The notes under the pieces are model-generated. The model made no database searches. It was not told the DNA's origin and saw only the letters and a list, made by a program, of their open reading frames with translations. 64,000 bases of DNA from assembly GCF_009827635.1 (NCBI RefSeq), contig NZ_WTYW01000001.1:80001-144000 (forward strand), written 5' to 3'. Positions 26,939 through 36,337 of this stretch are shown here, one piece after another (position 1 is the first letter of the stretch; every line of letters begins with the position of its first letter). The position numbers were made by a program, and so were the translations under genes. Origin of the DNA: Parapontixanthobacter aurantiacus. Lineage in GTDB: Bacteria; Pseudomonadota; Alphaproteobacteria; Sphingomonadales; Sphingomonadaceae.

Positions 26939-28956
26939 CCACTCTGCTGACCGTTGGAACGGCCCTTTGGACGGCGACGGCGGCACAGGCTGAAACGATC
27001 GCCTCGCCCGATGGCAGGATCGTGGTGACCCTCGATGCGGACGGGGAGGGCATACCGTTCTACGAGGTTGCGCTGGACGGCGAACCGGTCGTCGCCAAAT
27101 CGCAGCTCGGCTTCAATTTCACCGACGCAGATCCGATGCGGCGCAATTTCGAAATCGTCGGCGAAGTGCGCAACAGCGCGGACACCGTTTGGGAACAGCC
27201 GTGGGGCGAGCGGCAATTCGTAACCGACCGGCACAACGAACTTGCGCTGACGTTCGCCGAGAAGGACGATACGCCGCGCCGGATCATCGTGCGCTTGAGG
27301 GTCTTCGACGACGGGATTGGCTTTCGCTACGAGTTTCCCGAGCAGCCGCATTTCGAAACGGCCAACATTGCCGAGGAACTGACGGAGTTCAATTTCGCAT
27401 CGGACGGAACGGCATGGTGGATCCCGGCCGGCGACTGGAACCGTTACGAATATCTCTACAGCGAAACCCCGGCCAGTGCCGTATCGACGGCGCACACGCC
27501 CATCACTTTCCGTCTGGAGGGCGGGCCCTACGTCTCGCTACATGAAGCGGCGCTCGTCGATTATTCGGGCATGTGGCTGCGCCGCATGTCCGACACGAGG
27601 TTTCGCGCGCAATTGGCGCCCAGTCCGCGGGGTCCGAAGGTCGTGCGCGAGGCTCCCTTCCACACGCCGTGGCGCTCGATCCGCATCGCCGACGATCCGG
27701 CGGGCCTTTACGAGAGCGATCTCGAACTCAATCTCAACGAACCCAATGCCTTGGGCGATGTAAGCTGGTTCACTCCGCACAAATATATCGGCATCTGGTG
27801 GGAAATGCACCTCGACAAGTCGAGCTGGGCCAGCGGGGAGCGGCATGGTGCGACGACCGCCAATGCGAAGCGTCACATCGATTTCGCAGCCGCCAACGGT
27901 TTTCGCGGTGTCCTGATCGAAGGCTGGAACGTCGGGTGGGACGGTAACTGGTTCGGCAATGGTCGCGAGTTCGACTTCACGAAGGCTTATCCCGATTTCG
28001 ACATCGTCGAAGTCGCGCGCTATGCCGACGAAAAAGGCGTAAAGATCATCGGCCATCACGAGACCGGCGGCAACATCAAGAACTATGAAAGGCAGCTCGA
28101 GGCGGCGATGGCCTTTTACGAGGGGCTCGGCATCGATGCGGTCAAAACTGGCTATGTCGCGGATGCGGGCGGGGTGATCGCCGATAATGACTCTGGCGGC
28201 GAGACGTTCGTCTGGCATGACGGGCAGGAAATGGTGAACCATCATCTTCGCGTAGTGAAGGAAGCGGCCGAGCACCAGATCGCCGTCAATCCGCACGAGC
28301 CCGTCAAGGATACCGGATTGCGCCGGACCTATCCCAACTGGGTCAGCAGGGAAGGCGCCCGGGGTGCCGAATACGACGCCTGGGCCGTACCCAAAAATCA
28401 GCCGGATCATGTGCCCACGATGATCTGGACCCGCCTGTTGTCGGGACCGATGGACTACACCTCGGGCGTTTTCAGCCTCGAAGGTCGCGATGCGAGCGCG
28501 CCGGATATTCCCTCGACGCTCGCGCGCCAACTGGCCTTCTACATCGTCATCTATTCGCCGATCCAGATGGCGGCGGACCTGCCCGAAAATCTTGCCGCCC
28601 GGCCGCGAGCCCTGGATTTCGTGAAGCGGGTTCCGGTCGACTGGTCCGAGACGAAGGTGCTCGACGGCGAGATCGGACGCTACGCCGTGATGGCGCGCAA
28701 GGACCGCAAGTCGCAAAACTGGTATGTGGGCGGGGTCACGGACGAGGAGGCGCGGACCGTCAGCGTCGACCTCGATTTCCTTGAAATCGGGCGGAGCTAT
28801 CGCGCGACGATCTGGCGCGATGGCGCCGATGCGGACGGCCTTGGCTCGAACCGCCATGCGATGGATGTCGAAACGAGCACCTTACGCGCCGGCGACAGCA
28901 TCGATCTGCGGATCGCGCGAGCCGGGGGCTTCGCCATGGAACTCGTCCCGGAGTGA
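26929..28956 (+). CDS. GH97 alpha-glucosidase, SusB-like, exported
   Basis: A 675-residue glycoside hydrolase of family GH97 with a signal peptide ending at AAQA (about 17-20). The N-terminal beta-sandwich begins with SPDGRIVVTLD; the barrel shows GWNVGWDGNWFGN and YPDFDIVEVARYADEKGVK, close to SusB of Bacteroides. NPHEPVKDTGLRRTYPN and REGARGAEY contain the glutamates of the calcium-dependent inverting branch, so inverting alpha-glucosidase activity is predicted rather than the retaining galactosidase branch. It should trim maltodextrins in the periplasm. It overlaps the upstream alpha-glucosidase by ten bases and the downstream halogenase gene by four (GTGA). Confidence 0.92.
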   Translation: MRLTTLLTVGTALWTATAAQAETIASPDGRIVVTLDADGEGIPFYEVALDGEPVVAKSQLGFNFTDADPMRRNFEIVGEVRNSADTVWEQPWGERQFVTDRHNELALTFAEKDDTPRRIIVRLRVFDDGIGFRYEFPEQPHFETANIAEELTEFNFASDGTAWWIPAGDWNRYEYLYSETPASAVSTAHTPITFRLEGGPYVSLHEAALVDYSGMWLRRMSDTRFRAQLAPSPRGPKVVREAPFHTPWRSIRIADDPAGLYESDLELNLNEPNALGDVSWFTPHKYIGIWWEMHLDKSSWASGERHGATTANAKRHIDFAAANGFRGVLIEGWNVGWDGNWFGNGREFDFTKAYPDFDIVEVARYADEKGVKIIGHHETGGNIKNYERQLEAAMAFYEGLGIDAVKTGYVADAGGVIADNDSGGETFVWHDGQEMVNHHLRVVKEAAEHQIAVNPHEPVKDTGLRRTYPNWVSREGARGAEYDAWAVPKNQPDHVPTMIWTRLLSGPMDYTSGVFSLEGRDASAPDIPSTLARQLAFYIVIYSPIQMAADLPENLAARPRALDFVKRVPVDWSETKVLDGEIGRYAVMARKDRKSQNWYVGGVTDEEARTVSVDLDFLEIGRSYRATIWRDGADADGLGSNRHAMDVETSTLRAGDSIDLRIARAGGFAMELVPE

Positions 28957-30458
28957 GCGAACCGACTCCCCCGCATGTCGTCGTGCTTGGCGGCGGGAGC
29001 GCAGGCTGGATTACCGCAAGCCTGCTGCATCGCCGATGGGGCGAGCGCGGCGGCCGCGTGACGGTCGTGGAGGACCCCGCTACGGGCATCATCGGCGTCG
29101 GCGAGGGCTCAACCCCGCAATTGAAGGCCTTGTTCGACTATCTGGGAATTGCGGAGCGCGACTGGATGGTCCGCTGCGATGCTACCTACAAGCTCGGCAT
29201 CCGCTTTACCGGCTGGAGCGAGCGGCCCGGCTTCGAAAGCTACTTCCACCCCTTTCCCGGACCCGTCGACCTTCATTCCGAACCGGCTTTCCTGCGAAAT
29301 TGCGCATTGGCCCGGCGCGCATTCGACGTTGCCTGCCTGCCCGACCGGTTTTTCCTTTCGGCGAGGCTTGCGGAACTCGGTCGATCGCCGCACCCTTCGG
29401 AGAATTTTCCGTTTGCCCCGAGCTACGGCTATCATTTCGATGCCTACAAGCTCGGCGCGTTCCTAAAGGAATGGGGCGCCGCCCGCGGTATCGAGCATGT
29501 CGCCGCGAAGGTGACAGGCGTGCCGCTGGATCAGGACGGCAACGTCGCCGCGCTGCTATGCGATGACGGTCGTCGGCTGGACGGCGACATTTTCGTCGAT
29601 TGTTCAGGCTTTCGCGCGATCATCGCGGAAGGTGCGCTAGGGGCGCGATATCGCTCCTTCGACGACAACCTCTTCAATGACCGGGCCGTCGTCCTGCCCG
29701 GACCGCGACCGCAAGACTTTCGTCCCCAGACAGAAAGCGTCGCGATGTCTGCCGGCTGGCGCTGGTCCATCCCGTTAACCGGACGGACCGGAAACGGTTA
29801 TGTCTATTCCTCGCGTCATATTTCGGACGAGGATGCGGAACGCGAACTACGAGAGGCCACCGGATTGCGCGACCCTGCCGCGGAGGCGCGCTTTCTGAAG
29901 ATGCGCGTCGGACGGCTCGAAACGAGCTGGACGGCGAATTGCCTCGCCGCCGGACTGTCGCAAGGCTTTATTGAGCCTCTGGAAGCGACGGCGCTGCACA
30001 TCGTCATCGCGACCGCGACGGAATTTGCCGACGCCTACGAGGAAGGCGGGTTTTCGGCGAAATATCGCGATCGCTTCAATGACCAGATCGCCGAACGTTA
30101 CGATGCGATCCGCGATTACATCGTTGCGCATTATCGGCTCAACCAGCGCTCGGACGGCTCCTACTGGCGAGAGAATGCCGAGAATTCGAAACTTTCCGAT
30201 CGGCTGAAGGCGATGATGACGGCCTGGTTCACGCACAAGGACATCGGTGCTGCGAACGTCGAACTCTATCCGGTTCAGGCTTATTCGAGCGCCAGCTGGC
30301 ACTGCCTGTTCGCAGGTTACGGCAGCTTCCCGCCGCAGGAGAAGTTCGTGACGTGCCCGCCGCAGGCTCAGCCGGCGGAGATGAGCCGACTGGACGCGAT
30401 GATGAAGGCTTGCACGATCAACTTTCCGTCAGCCGGCATCGGCGGTCCTGCCGATTGA
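28953..30458 (+). CDS. Flavin-dependent tryptophan-halogenase-family protein (second copy)
   Basis: A 501-residue paralogue of the halogenase-like protein at 21.9-23.5 kb, clearly diverged. The FAD loop is GGGSAGW (13-19), the next motif GVGEGSTPQLK (48-58), and K80 in ATYKLGIRF is at the catalytic lysine position. GWRWSIP and a glutamate in EPLEATA are present. It begins with GTG at 28953, overlapping the GH97 stop, and ends the maltodextrin operon; the next gene converges. Two such proteins in one sugar operon argue for a role linked to uptake or modification of the receptor ligand, but no function can be stated. Confidence 0.87.
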   Translation: MSEPTPPHVVVLGGGSAGWITASLLHRRWGERGGRVTVVEDPATGIIGVGEGSTPQLKALFDYLGIAERDWMVRCDATYKLGIRFTGWSERPGFESYFHPFPGPVDLHSEPAFLRNCALARRAFDVACLPDRFFLSARLAELGRSPHPSENFPFAPSYGYHFDAYKLGAFLKEWGAARGIEHVAAKVTGVPLDQDGNVAALLCDDGRRLDGDIFVDCSGFRAIIAEGALGARYRSFDDNLFNDRAVVLPGPRPQDFRPQTESVAMSAGWRWSIPLTGRTGNGYVYSSRHISDEDAERELREATGLRDPAAEARFLKMRVGRLETSWTANCLAAGLSQGFIEPLEATALHIVIATATEFADAYEEGGFSAKYRDRFNDQIAERYDAIRDYIVAHYRLNQRSDGSYWRENAENSKLSDRLKAMMTAWFTHKDIGAANVELYPVQAYSSASWHCLFAGYGSFPPQEKFVTCPPQAQPAEMSRLDAMMKACTINFPSAGIGGPAD

Positions 30459-30472
30459 ACTGACGGACGCGA

Positions 30473-31840
30473 TCAGCTGCGAATTTGCTTCAGGAAGGTG
30501 TCGACGTGACCGCGCAATAGCTTTGCTTGCGAAGCCAGTTCGTCGCTCGATTGACGCACCTGTGTTGCGGCGCTGCCCGTCGAGGCGGTCATGTCGCGAA
30601 CCTTGCCGACCCGCTCTGCAACTTCGTCGGTGCTTCGCGCGGCGATGTCGATGCTGCGTGCGAGATCCTGTCCGGCAACCGATTGCTGGTCGACGGCTGT
30701 AGCAATGGAAATGGCAGTCGTTTCGAGCTGCTGGATCTGCTTGTTGAGCGAGCGCAGGACGGAAACGCTCGCCCCCGTCGAATCCTGCATGGCACGGATT
30801 TGCGCAGCGACTTCCTCGGTCGCCTTGCTCGTTTGCGTGGCGAGTTCCTTCACTTCGGAAGCCACAACTGCGAAGCCGCGTCCCGTTTCACCGCCGCGGG
30901 CCGCTTCGATCGAAGCGTTCAGCGCAAGCAGATTGGTGCGCTGGGCGATTGACTGGATCAATTCGACGATCTGGCCGACCTGTTCCGCAGAGGCAGAGAG
31001 GTTTGAAATCGCGGAATCGGCCTCGTCAGCGGAATCCGCGGCAGCGCGGGCCAGTTCGGCGCTGGTGGCAGCTTGTCGGCTGATCTCTCCGATGGACATG
31101 GCAAATTCGTCGCTGGCCGTCGCCGCTGCCGTACTGCCGACGGAGGCTTCCTGGCTTGCGGCGACGACCCGCTCGGTCTCGGAATTCGAGAGTTCCGCGT
31201 TCCGGGCCCATTCGCTGGCCGTCGTATTGAGCTGCACCGACGCGCTCGAGACGTTCGTTACGACGCTGCCGATGGTCCGCTCGAAATCGGCTGCGAGGCG
31301 CAAAATTTGCGTTTCCTGCTGTCCGCGTAGGGCTTCTTTCTCTCGGCGTGCTTCCTCGAAGGCAATTGCGTGTTCGCGGAAAGATTCGAGGGCATCCGCC
31401 ATCGTTCCGTATTCGTCGACCCGGCCCCGGCAGGGCACGACGATATTGGTTTCGCCATTGGCAATGCGACGCATCGCGTCGCTCAGATTGTGGTTCGTCC
31501 CGACAATGTCGGTCTGAATAACTTTGAACAGGGCCAAGGTCGCAGCAATTCCAACAAGTGCAATGATGACCAGCACCACTGTCAGGATGGTTTCGAGCCC
31601 GTGGATGCGTTCGGCAACGTCCGCCCCGCCGCTCTTCGCAATCTCCTCGATACGGGAGAAGCCCCAGATCGCGGTAACACTTGTCGCCAGCATGATCGCA
31701 GCGGGCACACCGATCGTAAGACCGACTTTTTGCGGCGTGGGGCGTTCGCGATAGAAGCGCGTCACCGGCCCGATGTCGTCGGCATAGGTGAAGGGCGCAG
31801 CCTGCGAAGGGGCGTCGAATTCATGAGACATCATGTTCAT
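30473..31840 (-). CDS. Methyl-accepting chemotaxis protein with minimal periplasmic part
   Basis: A 455-residue chemoreceptor-like protein. The two membrane segments lie at about 39-61 and 82-106, so only about 20 residues face the periplasm and no ligand-binding domain is present. A HAMP-like stretch and a long coiled coil follow, with the conserved signalling tip at about 291-334 ([20 protein letters not shown] and onward to FAVVASEV) that contacts CheA and CheW. The cytoplasmic N-terminus of 38 residues is too short for a PAS domain. It may sense membrane or internal state. Its ATG overlaps the stop of the GGDEF/EAL gene (ATGA), making it the last gene of the che operon. Confidence 0.93.
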   Translation of the reverse strand: MNMMSHEFDAPSQAAPFTYADDIGPVTRFYRERPTPQKVGLTIGVPAAIMLATSVTAIWGFSRIEEIAKSGGADVAERIHGLETILTVVLVIIALVGIAATLALFKVIQTDIVGTNHNLSDAMRRIANGETNIVVPCRGRVDEYGTMADALESFREHAIAFEEARREKEALRGQQETQILRLAADFERTIGSVVTNVSSASVQLNTTASEWARNAELSNSETERVVAASQEASVGSTAAATASDEFAMSIGEISRQAATSAELARAAADSADEADSAISNLSASAEQVGQIVELIQSIAQRTNLLALNASIEAARGGETGRGFAVVASEVKELATQTSKATEEVAAQIRAMQDSTGASVSVLRSLNKQIQQLETTAISIATAVDQQSVAGQDLARSIDIAARSTDEVAERVGKVRDMTASTGSAATQVRQSSDELASQAKLLRGHVDTFLKQIRS

Positions 31841-33372
31841 GCTGTCGTTCCAGTCATGGGAGCGGGTTCGGAATTATCGTCGGCAGTTGTCTTTGCCAGC
31901 AGCTTGGTAATTTCGGCGGCAGGCATCGCCTTGTAGTAGAGCCAGCCTTGAATCTGGTCGCACCCCGCGGCGCGGACCATGTCCGCCTGTTCCTGCGTTT
32001 CGACGCCCTCGGCGGTCACGTCCATTTGCATCGCTCGCGCGACGGTAATCGTTGACAGCATCATCGCGCGGCTTCCTGCATCCTCGCCTGCCTGGACGAC
32101 GAGCGAGCGGTCGAGCTTCAGCTTCTCGAAGCGGAACTGGCGCAGAAAACCGATCGAGGCGTAGCCGGTACCGAAATCGTCGAGCACCACGTTGACGCCG
32201 AAACCGCGAATGACGTCGAGGCTGCGTTCGGCGACGACAGGATCGAGGACGAGGCAGGTCTCGGTGATTTCGAGTTCCAGACGCTCTGCCGGATAGCCGG
32301 TTTCCTCGAGGATGTGACCCAGTTGAACGGGGAATTCGGGATTGCGCAACTGGGCTGCGGAAATGTTGATCGACAGTTTGATGTCCTGCCACGAGAGCGC
32401 GTCGAGGCATGCGCGGCGCAGCACCCACAGGCCAATCGGATTGATGAGACCCGTTTCTTCGGCAACGGGTATGAAGACGTGCGGGCCGACGGCCTTGTTC
32501 TCGGGGTGGTTCCAGCGGATGAGGGCTTCGACGGCGACCACTTCGCGGTTCCTCGCATCGACGAGCGGCTGATAATGCAGCACGAATTCGTCATTGGTCA
32601 GAGCAACGCGAAGCTGATCGTCCATTTCGCGGATCGCTTCGCGGCTGCGATCGAAATCCTTGCTGAACCAGGTGCAGCGCATCTTTCCGCCGCGCTTCGA
32701 GACATACATCGCAACATCCGCGCGGCGCAGCAATTCGGACGAGCCGACATTTTCGCCTGTGCCGCTACGCGACAGACCGATGCTTGCGCCCAGGGTTATC
32801 CGGCGTTCTTCGACCTCGATCGGCATGGTCAGGCGTTCGAGAATACTGCGCGAAATGCCTTCGAGCAGGGTTCCGGCGAGCGGTCCGTGCATCATGAGGA
32901 CGAACTCGTCGCCGCCAAGCCGATAGCAGGTCGCCTCGTCGGCGCAGATTGCTCGAACCTGACGCGCACATTCCTCGATGACCCGGTCGCCGACGACGTG
33001 GCTAAAATGGTCGTTGATCTGCTTGAACCCGTCGAGATCGATGAGGGCGACAGCGAGTTCGGTCTGCGCGTTCCCGAATTCCTGGATATCGAGATGGAAC
33101 GCCTTACGATTGGCAAGGCCGGTCAGGTGGTCGGTGAGCGAGGCGCGGTGCATCTTCTTGAGGCCGCTGATGCCTGCCTGGTACATCATGAAGACCGCGC
33201 TGAAATACAGCAGGCTGCCGTAGAACACGATGGAGCCGTGCTCCTTGAACGAGATGGTGGCTGTCGCGACCAGCATGCCGATGATCACCACGAAGAGAGC
33301 GGACAGGACGATAAGCGGCAGGACGATGAAGGCCCGCGAGCCCATGCTGCCGATGCCGGAACCTGATTTCAC
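31837..33372 (-). CDS. Membrane GGDEF/EAL cyclic-di-GMP enzyme
   Basis: A 511-residue protein with two membrane segments (about 15-40 and 48-66), a GGDEF domain and an EAL domain. GGDEF at 153-157 is intact, and by position there is no RxxD inhibitory site before it. The EAL motif is at 282-284 and the later [12 protein letters not shown] loop is also intact. Either synthesis or breakdown of cyclic-di-GMP is therefore possible, and the net direction cannot be told. The start is a GTG at 33372 with AAGGGG upstream. It follows cheR by 144 bases and is translationally coupled to the chemoreceptor gene, which suggests the pair works together. Confidence 0.92.
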   Translation of the reverse strand: MKSGSGIGSMGSRAFIVLPLIVLSALFVVIIGMLVATATISFKEHGSIVFYGSLLYFSAVFMMYQAGISGLKKMHRASLTDHLTGLANRKAFHLDIQEFGNAQTELAVALIDLDGFKQINDHFSHVVGDRVIEECARQVRAICADEATCYRLGGDEFVLMMHGPLAGTLLEGISRSILERLTMPIEVEERRITLGASIGLSRSGTGENVGSSELLRRADVAMYVSKRGGKMRCTWFSKDFDRSREAIREMDDQLRVALTNDEFVLHYQPLVDARNREVVAVEALIRWNHPENKAVGPHVFIPVAEETGLINPIGLWVLRRACLDALSWQDIKLSINISAAQLRNPEFPVQLGHILEETGYPAERLELEITETCLVLDPVVAERSLDVIRGFGVNVVLDDFGTGYASIGFLRQFRFEKLKLDRSLVVQAGEDAGSRAMMLSTITVARAMQMDVTAEGVETQEQADMVRAAGCDQIQGWLYYKAMPAAEITKLLAKTTADDNSEPAPMTGTTA

Positions 33373-33516
33373 GCGTCACCCCTTATATGCAGTCTGCCGC
33401 CTTTTGCGGACTTCCCCCAAATCTCTCGATTGTCGGTGTTAACCACTATTCGCTAATGAAGCGTAAAGCGCGAATTTACCTTCGTTTTCGGTGCTTACCC
33501 GCCGCTGGAAAGACTT

Positions 33517-34380
33517 TCAGGCCGCCTTGCTGCGCGGCGTTCCGCGCCGCCGCGTCACCGCTTCGCAGCTATGGCGATAAAGCGCGTTACCGCACTGCGC
33601 CGGCTCGAAAAGAGAAGTTTGGCCCAGCGCCGTCTCGCCCGCGCCCAGCATCAGCCAGCCATCGGCTGCAAGGCTGTGATGTATGCGTTCGAAGGCTCGC
33701 GCGCGTGTCGCTGCCTCGAAATAGAGAAGGACGTTGCGACAAAGAACGATGTCGTATGGCAGGGCCGGGCCGGGCGCCTCAAGCAGATTGGCGACATGGA
33801 ACTGAGTCATGCTGCGCAATTTCGGATCGGCCTGCCACCCTTGCTCGCTTTCGCTGAAGAACTTGAGCATTTGCGCAACGCTGATGCCGCGCTGGATTTC
33901 GAACTGGCTGTAGGTCGCGGCCTTGGCCGTCTCGATCGCCTTGCGCGAAACGTCGCTGCCGATGATTTCGATCGTCCAGTCGCGCCAGTCTTCAGCCTGT
34001 TCGCTGAAGATCATCGCAAGGCTGAGCGCTTCCTGCCCGGTCGAACATCCCGCGGACCAGACTCGCAACCGGCGGCTATCGGCGCGACGTTCGCGCAGTT
34101 CGGGAAGAACCGTGTTCTTCAACGTCTCGAAATAAGGGAAATCCCGGAAGAAATAGGTCTCGTTATTGAGCAGCGCCTCGACGACCCGCTGTGCGAGCTG
34201 GGCTTGCCCGGGCATCGTGAGGAGGCAGACGAGTTGATCGACATTGCTGATACCGTATTCGCGGAATATCCCGGCCAGTGCGGTCGTGATCCGCCAACGA
34301 CGCTCGTCCGTGATCTGCTGGCCGGTATGGGTCTCAAGGAGGTCGCGGATATAGTCCTGGGACGCTGCGCTTATCTCCAT
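33517..34380 (-). CDS. cheR: Chemotaxis receptor methyltransferase CheR
   Basis: A 287-residue S-adenosylmethionine-dependent methyltransferase that methylates glutamates of chemoreceptors. An N-terminal helical domain (about 1-75) precedes the catalytic domain, which has LNNETYFFRD (a conserved CheR block), SAGCSTGQEALSLAM for cofactor binding, and VLCRNVLLYF. There is no C-terminal tetratricopeptide extension. The start overlaps the end of cheB by ten bases. The likely substrate is the receptor encoded about 1.7 kb downstream in the same operon. Confidence 0.94.
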   Translation of the reverse strand: MEISAASQDYIRDLLETHTGQQITDERRWRITTALAGIFREYGISNVDQLVCLLTMPGQAQLAQRVVEALLNNETYFFRDFPYFETLKNTVLPELRERRADSRRLRVWSAGCSTGQEALSLAMIFSEQAEDWRDWTIEIIGSDVSRKAIETAKAATYSQFEIQRGISVAQMLKFFSESEQGWQADPKLRSMTQFHVANLLEAPGPALPYDIVLCRNVLLYFEAATRARAFERIHHSLAADGWLMLGAGETALGQTSLFEPAQCGNALYRHSCEAVTRRRGTPRSKAA

Positions 34381-35465
34381 GCCGATGCGTCCATCGTCAG
34401 AGCAATTTCCTCGGCGAGGCGTTCGGGAGTGGCAACGATTTTCGCAAGGCCTGCTTCTGCGACGGCGCGCGGCATTCCCCAGACAGCCGAGCTTTCCTTG
34501 TCCTGCGCGAGGATGGTGCCACCACTTTCGAACAGATGGGTTGCGCCGTAGATGCCGTCCCGGCCCATTCCCGAAAGGATTAGCGCGGTTGCATGCCCGT
34601 CGGTCGCATCAGCGAGGCTATGCAGCATCGGATCGACCGAAGGCGTGCAACCCGAGCGGCTCGGCGCGTAATCGAGCGCAGTTACATAGCGGTTTCCGCG
34701 GCGGCGAACGGTCAGATGTGCCTGACCCGGGGCGATATAGATCGTGTTGGCTGCAAGTTCGATATCATGGTCCGCAACGACGGTATGCCTGCCCGAAGCG
34801 ACCGCGATCTGCCGGGCGAAGACCGCCATGAAGGACGAGGGAAGATGCTGGGTAATGAGGATCGGCGCGGTGAAATCGCGCTCCAGCCCGCCGAGCACCA
34901 CGTTCATCGAATGGATGCCGCCGGTAGATGCGCCGATCGCCAGGATCTTGCCGCTCTTGCGCTGTTCGGATGATTTTGCCTGCTGGGGGGGTGCGGATTG
35001 CTTGGCTGCGATACCTTCCGCCGGTTGCACGCCTCCTAGCGCGAAGATCTTCTCGATCAGGGCGCGCTTGTAATCTTCGTCGAACTTGCCCGGCATTGGC
35101 TTGAGCATCGTGTCCGCCGCGCCCATCGAAAGGGCCGAAATGGTATGTTCGGCTCCTTCGTCGGTCAGCGCCGAAATGACGAGGATCTGTGCCTCGGGAC
35201 AGGCTTCGAGCATCTTGGGAAGTGCTTCGAGCCCACCCATGCCAGGCATTTCGAGATCAAGCATGATGACGTCGACAGGCGCCATTTTCAGCTTCATCAG
35301 CGCCTTTTCGGCCGTGCCGGCATCACCGACGACGGTGAGGCGCGGATCGGCGTTCACTATGCGTGAGAAGATAGTCCGAATGGTCAGCGAATCGTCGACC
35401 ACCATGACGCGAATAGCCGGCGTGGCGTCTGTCCGGTCGGTCTCAAGTCTGGCGTGAGCGTTCAT
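34371..35465 (-). CDS. cheB: Chemotaxis methylesterase/response regulator CheB
   Basis: A 364-residue two-domain protein. The receiver domain (about 18-140) has DD at 24-25 and phospho-acceptor D70. The C-terminal methylesterase has catalytic S180 in GASTGG, H207 in TQHLPSSF and a later Asp in SGMGRDG. A proline/lysine linker of about 25 residues joins them. It removes methyl groups from receptor glutamates once phosphorylated by CheA. The gene lies 14 bases after cheY and overlaps cheR. Confidence 0.95.
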   Translation of the reverse strand: MNAHARLETDRTDATPAIRVMVVDDSLTIRTIFSRIVNADPRLTVVGDAGTAEKALMKLKMAPVDVIMLDLEMPGMGGLEALPKMLEACPEAQILVISALTDEGAEHTISALSMGAADTMLKPMPGKFDEDYKRALIEKIFALGGVQPAEGIAAKQSAPPQQAKSSEQRKSGKILAIGASTGGIHSMNVVLGGLERDFTAPILITQHLPSSFMAVFARQIAVASGRHTVVADHDIELAANTIYIAPGQAHLTVRRRGNRYVTALDYAPSRSGCTPSVDPMLHSLADATDGHATALILSGMGRDGIYGATHLFESGGTILAQDKESSAVWGMPRAVAEAGLAKIVATPERLAEEIALTMDASAWR

Positions 35466-35479
35466 CGGTCGGGCCTCCT

Positions 35480-35845
35480 TCAGCCCATACCGACCAGTTG
35501 CAGCTTTATCTGAAGCGTCTCGTGATCGAACGGCTTCATGACGTATTCGTCCGCCCCGGCACTGATCGCCTCACGGATATGGGATACGTCGTTTTCGGTG
35601 GTGCAGAAGACGACCTTGGGCTTGTCGCCTCCCTCGCGCTGGCGCAGATGCGTGATGAACTCGATCCCGGTCATGACCGGCATGTTCCAGTCGAGAAGGA
35701 CGACGTCGGGCATCGATTCCTCGCAGCGCTCGAGGCCTTCCTGACCGTTCTCGGCTTCGGAAACCGAATAGCCGAGCGTTTCGAGAATGTGCCGCGAGAC
35801 CTTGCGGATCACCCGCGAATCATCGACTACCAGACAGTTTTTCAT
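35480..35845 (-). CDS. cheY: Single-domain response regulator CheY
   Basis: A 121-residue receiver protein with the full active site: D8-D9, phospho-acceptor D52 (LLDWNMP), a Thr in FCTTEND and a Lys in VMKPFD. There is no output domain, as expected for CheY. In this operon it should be the diffusible product of CheA phosphorylation or a phosphate sink. Its output target (flagellar motor, pilus, or the GGDEF/EAL protein) is not in the window. It lies between cheW and cheB. Confidence 0.94.
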   Translation of the reverse strand: MKNCLVVDDSRVIRKVSRHILETLGYSVSEAENGQEGLERCEESMPDVVLLDWNMPVMTGIEFITHLRQREGGDKPKVVFCTTENDVSHIREAISAGADEYVMKPFDHETLQIKLQLVGMG

Positions 35846-35902
35846 TTCGTGCCAACCCTGTTTTGTCGTGTGTTTGCCTAAGCGACAGTGGTAACTATTC
35901 CT

Positions 35903-36337
35903 TTAAGCCGCGAGGGCTTGCGGCCCCTTTACGATCTGCTTGTGATCGATGAGCACGGCCGGCTCCCCGGACGTCTCAACCTTGCCGAGCGCAACCCGGT
36001 TCCAGTGTTCGCCGAACCCGCCCTTGACCGGTTCAGGTTCCGAGGACGACATGACGACCCCCTCGACCTCGTCGACAAGCAGAGCATACTGGTGTCCGTC
36101 GATCTTGATGACGACCGCTCGGTCGCCGCGCTTGTACTGCATGGGCACCAGGCCCAGCGAAGAACGGCAGCACACGACGGTCAACGCCTGACTGCGCATG
36201 GCGGTAAGACCCACGATGTGGGACGGTGCCATGGGTACGGCGACGATCTCCTCGATCTCGATCACCGAAGCGATTTCGGAAGCCGGTATCGCGGCACGGC
36301 GACCGTCGATATTGGCAATCAGCAGCATCTCGGTCAT
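35903..36337 (-). CDS. cheW: Chemotaxis coupling protein CheW
   Basis: A 144-residue CheW-domain protein that links receptors to CheA. The domain covers nearly the whole protein, with IPASEIASVIEIEEIVAVP near 17-35, IVGLTAMRSQALTVV near 41-55 and LLVDEVEGVV near 86-95. The reading frame runs far upstream, but the CheW fold begins at the ATG at 36337, which overlaps the cheA stop (ATGA). Equal dosage with CheA is likely because of this coupling. Confidence 0.93.
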   Translation of the reverse strand: MTEMLLIANIDGRRAAIPASEIASVIEIEEIVAVPMAPSHIVGLTAMRSQALTVVCCRSSLGLVPMQYKRGDRAVVIKIDGHQYALLVDEVEGVVMSSSEPEPVKGGFGEHWNRVALGKVETSGEPAVLIDHKQIVKGPQALAA

